Shown here: piece after piece, positions 39,073 through 46,440 of the stretch | Layout of the letters: the number at the start of each line of letters is the position of its first letter | How positions within the stretch are numbered: the first letter of the stretch is position 1 | Assembly (NCBI RefSeq): GCF_900110255.1 | Contig: NZ_FODD01000024.1 | Coordinates: 62,001-126,000, forward strand | Length of the DNA: 64,000 bases | Reading direction: 5' to 3' | From: Actinacidiphila rubida | Lineage (GTDB): Bacteria > Actinomycetota > Actinomycetes > Streptomycetales > Streptomycetaceae | The notes under the pieces: model-generated | The model's database searches: none | Told to the model about the DNA's origin: nothing | The model's input: the letters and a program-made list of their open reading frames with translations, nothing else | Made by a program: the position numbers and the translations under genes

Positions 39073-39909
39073 TCAGTTGGCGCCGAGCTCGATCGGGACA
39101 CCCACGAGCGAGCCGTACTCGGTCCACGAGCCGTCGTAGTTCTTGACGTTGGAGACCTCGAGCAGCTCGTGCAGCACGAACCAGGTGAGCGCGGAGCGCT
39201 CGCCGATCCGGCAGTACGCGATGGTGTCCTTGGCCAGGTCGACGTTCTCGTCCTTGTAGAGCTGCACGAGCTCCTCGTCGGACTTGAAGGTGCCGTCGTC
39301 GTTGGCGTTCTTCGACCACGGGATGTTGCGGGCGCTGGGCACGTGGCCGGGGCGCTGCGACTGCTCCTGCGGCAGGTGGGCGGGGGCGAGCAGCTTGCCC
39401 GAGAACTCGTCGGGCGAGCGCACGTCGACCAGGTTCAGGTCGCCGATCGCGGCGACCACGTCGTCACGGAACGCGCGGATCGCGGTGTTCTGGGCCTTGG
39501 CCTGGTACGCGGTCGCGGCGCGCTCCGGCACGGCGGCGACCAGGTCGCGGGAGTCCAGCTCCCACTTCTTGCGGCCGCCGTCGAGCAGCTTGACGCTGTC
39601 GTGGCCGTAGAGCTTGAAGTACCAGTAGGCGTACGAGGCGAACCAGTTGTTGTTGCCGCCGTAGAGCACCACGGTGTCGTCGTTGGCGATGCCCTTCGCG
39701 GACAGCAGCGCCTCGAAGCCGGCCTGGTCGACGAAGTCGCGGCGGACGGGGTCCTGCAGGTCCTTCTTCCAGTCGATGCGGACGGCGTTCTTGATGTGGT
39801 TCTTGTCGTAGGCCGAGGTGTCCTCGTCGACCTCGACGATGACCACCTTCGGGTCGTCGATGTGGGCCTCGACCCAGTCGGCGTCCACCAGGACGTCACT
39901 GCGGCTCAT
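39073..39909 (-). CDS. Thiosulphate/3-mercaptopyruvate sulfurtransferase (rhodanese)
   Basis: 278 residues, two tandem rhodanese domains. The C-terminal one carries the active Cys233 in AYCRIGERSALTWF; the N-terminal one (VDADWVEAHIDDPKVVIVEVDED) has no cysteine in the equivalent place. The active loop CRIGERS fits thiosulphate:cyanide sulfurtransferases of the CysA2/SseA group. The enzyme moves sulphane sulphur from thiosulphate to a thiol acceptor. It is preceded, after 153 bases, by a small Cys-containing leader ORF, and followed by DUF1416. This arrangement predicts cysteine-linked attenuation. Confidence 0.93.
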   Translation of the reverse strand: MSRSDVLVDADWVEAHIDDPKVVIVEVDEDTSAYDKNHIKNAVRIDWKKDLQDPVRRDFVDQAGFEALLSAKGIANDDTVVLYGGNNNWFASYAYWYFKLYGHDSVKLLDGGRKKWELDSRDLVAAVPERAATAYQAKAQNTAIRAFRDDVVAAIGDLNLVDVRSPDEFSGKLLAPAHLPQEQSQRPGHVPSARNIPWSKNANDDGTFKSDEELVQLYKDENVDLAKDTIAYCRIGERSALTWFVLHELLEVSNVKNYDGSWTEYGSLVGVPIELGAN

Positions 39910-40062
39910 GCTGATCTCCTCCGGGGCAGTACGGATGTGCGGTGGCGCGGGCTGCGGGATGCGCGAGGGCGCGCTGGGGTGTGCCGGTGGGCACGCGGAG
40001 CAGGGGGCTGGCAGGAGACGCCGGGGCCCGTGGGCCCGCTGCGGCGAGGAGAGCTGCTGCCC
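39910..40062 (-). promoter_or_regulatory. Leader region between the Cys-containing peptide and the sulfurtransferase gene
   Basis: 153 bases with no gene. It contains GGGCCC repeated two bases apart (40024-40037) and several GC-rich self-complementary stretches that could fold alternately. In a transcript reading from the leader peptide into the sulfurtransferase this is where an attenuator would lie. The sulfurtransferase ribosome site (GGAGGAGAT) is at its downstream end. Confidence 0.45.
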
Positions 40063-40143
40063 CTAGGGCATGCGACAGAGCATGGCGGCGACGCGGCACA
40101 GGTCGACTGCCCGCCGCTTCGTGAGATCCGCCTGTCGCTTCAT
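40063..40143 (-). CDS. 26-residue cysteine-containing leader peptide
   Basis: ATG 40143 to TAG 40063: begins MKRQADLTKRRAVDL and ends CRVAAMLCRMP. Short Arg-rich peptides with the core DLxRVA-LCR precede many sulphur-metabolism genes in Streptomyces and are annotated as putative leader peptides (from memory). Two cysteines eight residues apart lie just before the stop, so ribosome stalling at Cys codons could sense cysteine supply. It precedes the sulfurtransferase/DUF1416 operon on the same strand. The promoter immediately upstream predicts a leaderless or almost leaderless transcript; no ribosome site is visible. Confidence 0.75.
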   Translation of the reverse strand: MKRQADLTKRRAVDLCRVAAMLCRMP

Positions 40144-40151
40144 GAGTCCCG

Positions 40152-40181
40152 ATCGTAGGGAAATGAACCGCCGGGTGTCAC
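40152..40181 (-). promoter_or_regulatory. Promoter of the leader peptide/sulfurtransferase operon
   Basis: On the minus strand GTGACA (-35, 40181-40176) and TACGAT (-10, 40157-40152) are 18 bases apart. The ATG of the leader peptide follows the -10 box after eight bases, so transcription should begin at or next to the start codon. Confidence 0.65.
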
Positions 40182-40355
40182 CGCCATGTCGTATGCCGAG
40201 ACAAGATTGTCCGTATGGCGGAACACGCGGTTTCCGTGGAGCCTCCGGAACCCCCGGAACGCCCCGGCGGGCGGTCGCGCGCGCGTTCGAGGGGGCCCGG
40301 ACCGTCGGTGTCGGCCGCCTTGCGGACGCGGCTGTCTCAGTCGGCGAGAAGTTCC

Positions 40356-41048
40356 TCAGTTGGCGAGGACGACGCCCTTGCCGCCGACCTGCACCGACAT
40401 GCCGTCGGGCGTGGTGGTCACCGACGTCAGCTGGAGGTTGGCCGGCAGGTGGGACACCTGCCGGGTGAAGTCGATCTGCGCCCGCACCTTGCCCTCCAGG
40501 CCGAGCGCGGTCAGTTCCTTCGGCAGCCCCTCGGCGTGCAGCCCGATCGTGTCGCCCTTCAGGATCACGTCGCTGAGCACGCTCAGGTGGGCGCCCAGGA
40601 ACGAGCCGGTGAGCCTGACCCGGGGCGTGCCGGACGACGACGCCCCGGCGTAGGAGACCTTGATGCCCGCGGGCGCGGCCTTGGACAGGTCGGCGTAGGT
40701 GATGAACGCCTGGCCGTCCGCGGAGTCGGCGACCGCGTGGCTGAAGCCGTTGGACAGCTTCACGCCGTACAGGTCGGCGCGGAAGGTGTCGATGCGCAGC
40801 GACTGGCTGCCGTCGGTCGCGGCGATGCCGTCCGCGCTGACCTTCACGTCGTCCAGCTTCCCCGAGACCACCTGGGTGAGGAACGGGAAGCCGGTGATGG
40901 TCACCTTGGGCCGCTCGGTCAGGTTCTCGGTGACCTGCGCGCGCTCCGCGGCCTTGTGCTGGGCCACCGACACGGTGATCCGGTCCGCCGCGACGAACAG
41001 ACCGCCGAGGACGACCACGACGATCAGGACTATTCGCGCCACTCGCAT
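40356..41048 (-). CDS. DUF2993 (LmeA-like) lipid-binding protein
   Basis: 230 residues. Residues ~3-22 (VARIVLIVVVVLGGLFVAADR) are a signal anchor, followed by a beta-rich domain (PKVTITGFPFLTQVVSGKLDDVKVSADGI ... LRIDTFRADLYGVKL ... LKGDTIGLHAEGLPKELTALGLEGKVRA). This repeated beta pattern defines DUF2993; the mycobacterial member LmeA binds phosphatidylinositol and supports lipomannan elongation in the periplasm. The Streptomyces version probably handles an envelope lipid too. It has its own transcription unit. Confidence 0.85.
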   Translation of the reverse strand: MRVARIVLIVVVVLGGLFVAADRITVSVAQHKAAERAQVTENLTERPKVTITGFPFLTQVVSGKLDDVKVSADGIAATDGSQSLRIDTFRADLYGVKLSNGFSHAVADSADGQAFITYADLSKAAPAGIKVSYAGASSSGTPRVRLTGSFLGAHLSVLSDVILKGDTIGLHAEGLPKELTALGLEGKVRAQIDFTRQVSHLPANLQLTSVTTTPDGMSVQVGGKGVVLAN

Positions 41049-41311
41049 GCGTCGGTGCTCCCCGCTGTCCGTGCCGGTTCGCCGCGGGCCGGGATCCGCC
41101 CGTCCTCGCGGCCGCGCCGCACGGGGGGTCCCGCACGGCGTACTGCCCCTCCGCTAACGCCTGACGGACGGCGGGGGGCCAGTGGTTCCCGATCGTATGA
41201 AGATCGGACCCAACCGTGATCCCGGGCCGGACCCGGGCCACCTGGGACGATGCCCGGGGCGAGGGCCCCGTCGAAGGCCCCGCCGAGGGCCCCTCGCGAC
41301 CGGACGGACCC

Positions 41312-42967
41312 TCAGTGGAGGGCGTTCCCGAGCAGGTACACCACGGGGGCAGCGGCCGTCAGCGGCAACGCGACGCCCGCGGTGAAGTGCACGAAACGCG
41401 ACGGGAAGTCGTAGCTGGCGACCCGCAGGCCCACCAGCGCGCAGGCACCGGACGCGGCCGCGAGCAGCACGCCGTGGGGGGCGCCGAGCCCCGTCGCGGG
41501 ACCGGTGACCAGACCGGTGACCAGGGCCACCAGTACCGACAGCGCGAGCGACACGGCCTCGCCGCCCGGCACCCGGACCGCGCGGACCAGTGTGGCCGCG
41601 GCCACCGCGATCGCGCCGACCACCACCGGGTCGCTGCCCGCGCCGGACGCCGCGGTGGCCAGATAGCCCGCGGCGACGACGGTCAGCAGCGTCGAGGCCG
41701 ACGTCGCCGTCAGCGACGACAGCCGCTCGTCGGCGGAGCCGTGGTGGCGCAGTTGCAGCACGAGCACGAGCGGCAGCCACACCCCGAGCGTGCCGAGCAG
41801 CACCTCCGCGTTGTGGCCGCCGCCGGCCGCGAGCAGCGCGATGTCCGCGGTGACGCCGGCCAGGAACGCCAGCACGATGCCCTGGCGGGCCGGCCACATG
41901 CCGTTCAGCCGGAACCAGCCGGCCGCGGTCACCGCCTCCAGCACCACCAGGACCAGCGCGAGGCCGGGCTTGCCGAGGGCCGCGCCGCCCGCCATGAGCA
42001 GGCCGAGCGCGGCGGTGAGCGCGGCGGGCTGGATCCCCGGCGGGATGATCGGCGACCCCGTCCGCACCGGCGCGGCGGGCTCGGACGCGGACGGCTCCTC
42101 GTCGATGACCGGCAGCACCGCGGTCTGCTCGACGCCGCCCCCGAAGGCGGCGGCGGTGCCGTACGCGGGGCCGAAGGGCCGGCCGGGGGCCTGCGGATCC
42201 TGACCGCCGGCGTAGGCGTGCGGCGGGGACCACTGCTGCTGCGGCGACTGCGGCTGCGCCGGCCCGTGGCCGGGGTGCGCGTCCGCCGCCGCGGCGTGCT
42301 CCCACGGCTGCGCGGCCTGCGGTGTCTGCCCCCAGCCGTCGACGCCCGCCGGTCCCTGGTAGCCGTCCTGCGCGGGGGCGTTGCCGCCCCACGCGCCGCC
42401 GGACGACGGGAGGCCGAACGCGGCGCCGGGGTCCGCCTCCGCGGGCATCTGCCCGGCCAGCGGCTCCGGCACGTACGTGCCGGTGTCGGCCTGCGCGGCG
42501 GGGAAGCCGTGGTCGGTGCCGTACCCGGCGCCGGACCCGTAGGCAGGGTCGTTGCCGTACCCGTAGCTGGGGTCGGTCCCGTAGCCGGGGGCCGTCCCGT
42601 AACCAGGGTCGGTCCCGTAGCCGGCGCCGGTCCCGTAACCGGGGTCGGTCCCGTAACCGGGCTGGGAGGACGCGCCGGCGGCGAAGTCGGCGGGGGCGCC
42701 GTAACCGGGGGTCCCGTAGTCGGCGGGGGTCGCGTACGGGGCGGACGTCCCGTAACCGGGCGGGCCGGAGGGCGTCCCGAAGCCGTCGGAGCCGTGGCCG
42801 ACGATGCGGCCCTCGATGCCGTGGCCGCCGGCCTGCCCGTCGTGCGGGTGGCCGTGGGCGTGGCCCGGCGCCGGGGGCGCCGCCGGGGGCGGCGGGAAGC
42901 CCGAGGCGTCCGGGGTGTCGGGGGCGCCGCCGGGGCGGTAGGGCTCGCCGTCACCGGGAGTGGTCAT
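41312..42967 (-). CDS. Large membrane protein with GYGTDP-type repeats
   Basis: 551 residues. Residues 1-~300 are hydrophilic and rich in Gly, Tyr, Pro, Ala, with at least six GYGTxPGYGT-like repeats around residues 95-155. Residues ~320-550 hold six to eight membrane helices (AALTAALGLLMAGGAALG, ALVLVVLEAVTAAGWFRLNGMWPARQGIVLAFLAGV, LGVWLPLVLVLQL and more). It is an integral membrane protein of unknown role; such Tyr/Gly tails are common on Streptomyces envelope proteins and may drive clustering. Its ATG lies in the stop of the MoaD-like gene (4-base overlap), an unexpected pairing. Confidence 0.75.
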   Translation of the reverse strand: MTTPGDGEPYRPGGAPDTPDASGFPPPPAAPPAPGHAHGHPHDGQAGGHGIEGRIVGHGSDGFGTPSGPPGYGTSAPYATPADYGTPGYGAPADFAAGASSQPGYGTDPGYGTGAGYGTDPGYGTAPGYGTDPSYGYGNDPAYGSGAGYGTDHGFPAAQADTGTYVPEPLAGQMPAEADPGAAFGLPSSGGAWGGNAPAQDGYQGPAGVDGWGQTPQAAQPWEHAAAADAHPGHGPAQPQSPQQQWSPPHAYAGGQDPQAPGRPFGPAYGTAAAFGGGVEQTAVLPVIDEEPSASEPAAPVRTGSPIIPPGIQPAALTAALGLLMAGGAALGKPGLALVLVVLEAVTAAGWFRLNGMWPARQGIVLAFLAGVTADIALLAAGGGHNAEVLLGTLGVWLPLVLVLQLRHHGSADERLSSLTATSASTLLTVVAAGYLATAASGAGSDPVVVGAIAVAAATLVRAVRVPGGEAVSLALSVLVALVTGLVTGPATGLGAPHGVLLAAASGACALVGLRVASYDFPSRFVHFTAGVALPLTAAAPVVYLLGNALH

Positions 42968-43260
42968 CGGGCACCTCCGGCGAAGGGCGGCAGGACCTCC
43001 ACGGTCGCGCCGTCGTGCAGGGACACCGACGCGTGGTCGCGGGTGCCGACCGCCGTGCCGTCGACGAGGAAGGAGCAGCGCTGCAGTACGCGGCCGAACT
43101 CCGGCTCACCTGCGTGGAGTTCACGGGCGGCGGCGAGCGCGCCGGCCAGGGTGGCGGCCTCGTACGGCTCCTCGGCCGTGCCGGCGGCGGCCTTCGCGGC
43201 GGCCCAGTAGCGGATCGTGCCCGCCGCCAGGCGCCCGGGGGCCGTGTCAGGTGCAGCCAT
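42964..43260 (-). CDS. MoaD/ThiS-like ubiquitin-fold protein with extended C-terminus
   Basis: 98 residues from ATG 43260. The beta-grasp fold is shown by GTIRYWAAAKAAAGTAEEPYEAATLAGALAAARELH, FGRVLQRCSFLVDGTAV and the end SVSLHDGATVEVLPPFAGGAR. Sulphur-carrier proteins normally end exactly in Gly-Gly; here Ala-Arg follows. The GG codons coincide with the GGAGGT ribosome site of the next gene, and the stop overlaps that gene. Either the last two residues are removed (an M14 or JAMM peptidase would do) or the protein is not a sulphur carrier. No MoaE lies nearby. Confidence 0.8.
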   Translation of the reverse strand: MAAPDTAPGRLAAGTIRYWAAAKAAAGTAEEPYEAATLAGALAAARELHAGEPEFGRVLQRCSFLVDGTAVGTRDHASVSLHDGATVEVLPPFAGGAR

Positions 43261-43317
43261 CACGCTTTCCGTTCGTCGTCTTCAGGTCGTACCGGGGTCC
43301 ATCATGGCCCGTCGGTC

Positions 43318-44208
43318 TCACGCGGAGGGAACGCGGGAGGTCAGCCAGGCGCCGATGCGGGCCAGCAGCGCGTCGTCCGCGGCGTTCTCGGCGTGGCCGA
43401 ACCCGCGCTCGATCCACAGCTCGGCGCCGTCCTCCCCCGCGGCCGCGGCCAGGGACAGCGGGTGGTCGAGGGGGAAGTACGTGTCGCGGTCGCCGTGCAC
43501 GATGAGCAGCGGCGTGGGCGCGATGAACGGCACCGCCTCCACCGGGGAGACGGGCACCGGATTCCAGTCCTCGGGGTGGATCCGGGTCTTGAGGCCGAAC
43601 CGGGACACCAGCCGGCCGACCGGCCGCATCACCACCCAGTGCACGCGGCGCATCGGCGCGGTGCCGCGGTAGTACCAGCGGGCCGGCGAGCTGACCGAGA
43701 CCACCGCGGCCACGCCGTACCCGTCACCGGCGTCCCCAGCCCCTCCGGAGACCCCGGCACCCGTCGTGTCACCGGCGCCCGTCGCGTCCCGCGTGCCGGG
43801 GAGTCCCGCGTGCCGCAGCACCACGGAACCGCCCATGGAGAAGCCGACGGTGGCGACCCGCTCGTATCCCAGGCCGCGCGCCCAGGCGACGACCGCCGCC
43901 AGGTCGAGCACCTCCAGGTCGCCGACGGTGGAGCGGCCGCCGGAGCCGCCGTGGCCGCGGAAGGAGAACGTCACCACCCCGCCGAACCTGCTCAGTTCCC
44001 GGGCCGCACGGCGCACCGCGGGCCGCTCCAGCGCGCCGGTGAAGCCGTGCGCGATCACGATCGCGAGGCGGCCGGATCCGTGCGCCGCGGGCAGGTGGGC
44101 GGCCTCGATCGGGACGCCGTCGGACGTCAACAGAACGGTCCGCCGGGCACTCGATGCGGTCGGTTCGACACGCACACGCATGTCCTCGGTCTCGGCAGGG
44201 CGTTCCAT
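43318..44208 (-). CDS. Alpha/beta hydrolase
   Basis: 296 residues from ATG 44208; no ribosome site precedes it, so it may be leaderless. The nucleophile elbow is GFSMGGSVV, the acid is in VHGDRDTYFPLDHP and the base His in ERGFGHAENA; the oxyanion part is IAHGFTGALERP. A Thr/Gly/Ala/Asp-rich insert (GTRDATGAGDTTGAGVSGG) sits after the nucleophile and looks like a locally expanded low-complexity stretch. It is divergent from the small ORF and glnR. From memory, a hydrolase also precedes glnR in S. coelicolor, so this is core synteny. Substrate unknown. Confidence 0.87.
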   Translation of the reverse strand: MERPAETEDMRVRVEPTASSARRTVLLTSDGVPIEAAHLPAAHGSGRLAIVIAHGFTGALERPAVRRAARELSRFGGVVTFSFRGHGGSGGRSTVGDLEVLDLAAVVAWARGLGYERVATVGFSMGGSVVLRHAGLPGTRDATGAGDTTGAGVSGGAGDAGDGYGVAAVVSVSSPARWYYRGTAPMRRVHWVVMRPVGRLVSRFGLKTRIHPEDWNPVPVSPVEAVPFIAPTPLLIVHGDRDTYFPLDHPLSLAAAAGEDGAELWIERGFGHAENAADDALLARIGAWLTSRVPSA

Positions 44209-44315
44209 GTGGGCTATTGTTGCCTGGCAGAGGACCTGGGCAATGTCGCCCCCGGGTCCTTTCGTGCTTTCCGCACGAGGTACGTCGTCCTCGCAGGCCC
44301 GAGGAGGGTTCGGTT

Positions 44316-44411
44316 TTGAGCCAGCACGACCAGCTCGACCAGGCGGTGCGCAGCGCACCGCGAGGCAGCACGCCGTGTCATGTCCGGACGACCGACGGGA
44401 GCGCCAGGTGA
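44316..44411 (+). CDS. 31-residue ORF overlapping the glnR start
   Basis: A TTG at 44316 is preceded by GAGGAGGG at good distance and opens 31 codons: MSQHDQLDQAVRSAP at the front and HVRTTDGSAR at the end. Its TGA overlaps the GTG start of glnR (GTGA), so translation would feed directly into glnR. The peptide is hydrophilic with no membrane or metal motif. It may be a small protein or only an upstream ORF tuning glnR translation. Confidence 0.45.
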   Translation: MSQHDQLDQAVRSAPRGSTPCHVRTTDGSAR

Positions 44412-45181
44412 GTTCACTCCTCCTTCTGACCAACGCCCTCCAGCCGTCGACCGAGGTCCTGCCCGCGCTCGGGTTGCTGCTGCACAGCGTGCGGGTGGCC
44501 CCGGCCGAGGGCCCGGCCCTGGTGGACACCCCCGGCGCCGACGTCATCCTCATCGACGGCCGCCGCGACCTGCCGCAGGTGCGCAGCCTGTGCCAGCTGC
44601 TGCGCTCCACCGGCCCCGGCTGCCCCCTGATGCTCGTCGTCACCGAGGGCGGGCTGGCCGCGGTCACCGCGGACTGGGGCATCGACGACGTGCTGCTGGA
44701 CACCGCGGGCCCGGCCGAGGTCGAGGCCCGGCTGCGGCTGGCGACCGGCCGCCAGCAGATCACCGCGGACGACAGCCCGATGGAGATCCGCAACGGCGAC
44801 CTGTCGGTGGACGAGGCGACGTACAGCGCGAAACTCAAGGGCCGGGTGCTCGACCTGACCTTCAAGGAGTTCGAGCTGCTGAAGTACCTCGCGCAGCACC
44901 CGGGCCGCGTCTTCACCCGCGCCCAGCTCCTCCAGGAGGTCTGGGGCTACGACTACTTCGGCGGCACCCGCACCGTCGACGTCCACGTGCGGCGGCTGCG
45001 CGCCAAGCTCGGCGTGGAGCACGAGTCGCTGATCGGCACCGTGCGCAACGTCGGCTACCGGTTCGTGACGCCGGAGAAGGTCGAGCGGGCCGCCGAGGAG
45101 GCCGCGCGCAGCGAGGCCGCGCAGGGCCGCGGCAGGGACGGGGCCACCGCGCGGAGTTCCTCGGCCGAGCAGACGGTATGA
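44408..45181 (+). CDS. glnR: GlnR, global nitrogen response regulator
   Basis: 257 residues from GTG 44408, with GGGAG upstream. GlnR controls ammonium uptake, glutamine synthetases, nitrate/nitrite use and more in Streptomyces. The start MSSLLLLTNALQPSTEVLPA and the whole receiver part are as I recall for S. coelicolor GlnR. The receiver (1-~115) keeps Asp50 (VILIDGRRDLP) but lacks the usual acidic pair and has no partner kinase, so it is an orphan, phosphorylation-independent regulator. The OmpR-type winged helix is ~130-225 (LDLTFKEFELLKYLAQHPGRVFTRAQLL ... TVDVHVRRLRAKLG). A variable Ala/Glu/Arg-rich tail follows. A tiny ORF overlaps its start. Confidence 0.93.
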   Translation: MSSLLLLTNALQPSTEVLPALGLLLHSVRVAPAEGPALVDTPGADVILIDGRRDLPQVRSLCQLLRSTGPGCPLMLVVTEGGLAAVTADWGIDDVLLDTAGPAEVEARLRLATGRQQITADDSPMEIRNGDLSVDEATYSAKLKGRVLDLTFKEFELLKYLAQHPGRVFTRAQLLQEVWGYDYFGGTRTVDVHVRRLRAKLGVEHESLIGTVRNVGYRFVTPEKVERAAEEAARSEAAQGRGRDGATARSSSAEQTV

Positions 45182-45233
45182 CCGGTATGACGACCCATGT
45201 AACGGCCGGATAGACACGCGTAGACTGCGCGAC

Positions 45234-46256
45234 GTGCCCAAGGTGACGCGTGACGATGTGGCCAGGCTGGCGGGGACCTCGACCGCGGTCGTCAGCTACG
45301 TCATCAACAACGGACCCCGGCCGGTAGCCCCGGCCACCCGCGAGCGCGTGCTCGCGGCCATCAAGCAGCTCGGCTACCGCCCGGACCGGGTGGCGCAGGC
45401 CATGGCCAGCCGCCGCACGGACCTGATCGGCCTGATCGTGCCGGACGCCCGGCAGCCGTTCTTCGCGGAGATGGCACACGCCGTCGAACAGGCCGCGTCC
45501 GAGCGCGGGAAGATGGTGCTGGTCGGCAACTCCGACTACCTCGACGACCGCGAGGTGCACTACCTGCGGGCGTTCCTGGGCATGCGGGTCTCCGGCCTGA
45601 TCCTGATCAGCCAGGGCCCCAGCGAGAACGCGGCCATAGAGATCGACGCGTGGGACGCCCGCGTGGTGCTGCTGCACGAGCGGCCCGAGGCCATCGACGA
45701 CGTCGCGGTGGTCACCGACGACATCGGCGGCGCGCAGCTCGCCACCCGGCACCTGCTGGAGCACGGCCACCCGTACGTGGCGTGCCTGGGCGGCACCGAG
45801 ATCACCCCCGTCGTCGGTGACCCGGTGCACGATCACGTGGTCGGCTGGCAGCGCGCCATGCAGGAAGCCGGCCGGCCCGTCGAGGGCCGGCTTTTCCAGG
45901 CCCCGTACAACCGCTACGACGCCTACCGGGTCGCGCTGGACCTGCTGTCCGGCCCCGACCGGCCGCCGGCCATCTTCTGCGCCACCGACGACCAGGCCAT
46001 AGGCGTGCTGCGGGCGGCCCGCGAGCTGCGGATCGACGTGCCGGGGCAGCTGGCGGTGGCCGGCTTCGACGACGTGAAGGAGGCGGCGCTGTCCGACCCG
46101 CCGCTGACCACGGTCGCCTCGGACCGGCAGGCGATGGCCCGGGCCGCGGTGGACGCGGTGCTGGACGACTCCCTGCGGGTGCCGGGATCGCGGCGGGAGC
46201 GGCTGCGCCAGTTCCCGTCCCGGCTGGTGGTCCGCGCCTCCTGCGGCTGCCACTGA
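45234..46256 (+). CDS. LacI-family transcriptional regulator
   Basis: 340 residues from GTG 45234. The LacI helix-turn-helix and hinge are VTRDDVARLAGTSTAVVSYVINNGPRPVAPATRERVLAAIKQLGYRPDRVAQAMASRRT (residues ~3-62). The periplasmic-binding-protein-like effector domain follows (LIGLIVPDARQPFFAEMAHAVEQAA ... GFDDVKEAALSDPPLTTVASDR), ending with RASCGCH. The ligand is probably a sugar or nucleoside and unknown. It lies 52 bases after glnR on the same strand and could be read through from it. No sugar transporter is next to it. Confidence 0.92.
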   Translation: MPKVTRDDVARLAGTSTAVVSYVINNGPRPVAPATRERVLAAIKQLGYRPDRVAQAMASRRTDLIGLIVPDARQPFFAEMAHAVEQAASERGKMVLVGNSDYLDDREVHYLRAFLGMRVSGLILISQGPSENAAIEIDAWDARVVLLHERPEAIDDVAVVTDDIGGAQLATRHLLEHGHPYVACLGGTEITPVVGDPVHDHVVGWQRAMQEAGRPVEGRLFQAPYNRYDAYRVALDLLSGPDRPPAIFCATDDQAIGVLRAARELRIDVPGQLAVAGFDDVKEAALSDPPLTTVASDRQAMARAAVDAVLDDSLRVPGSRRERLRQFPSRLVVRASCGCH

Positions 46257-46440
46257 GCCGTTCGGGGGTCCGGCGGGCCCTCGGCGCCCCCTCCCCGCAA
46301 CTCCCCTGAACGACCCGGGTGTTGGGCCCGAATAAAGAGCGGGGACGGCCGCCGCCGTCGGTCCTTATATCGGGCATACCTACTTCTGTCGGGCTTCTCA
46401 GCGTGTACTCAGGAACCTCTCATGGTCCGAGCGCACATTG

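Noticed and set aside
40215..41219. Plus-strand frame starting MAEHAVSVEPPEPPERP
   Set aside because: The start looks gene-like, but most of it is antisense to the well-supported DUF2993 gene and has no domain.
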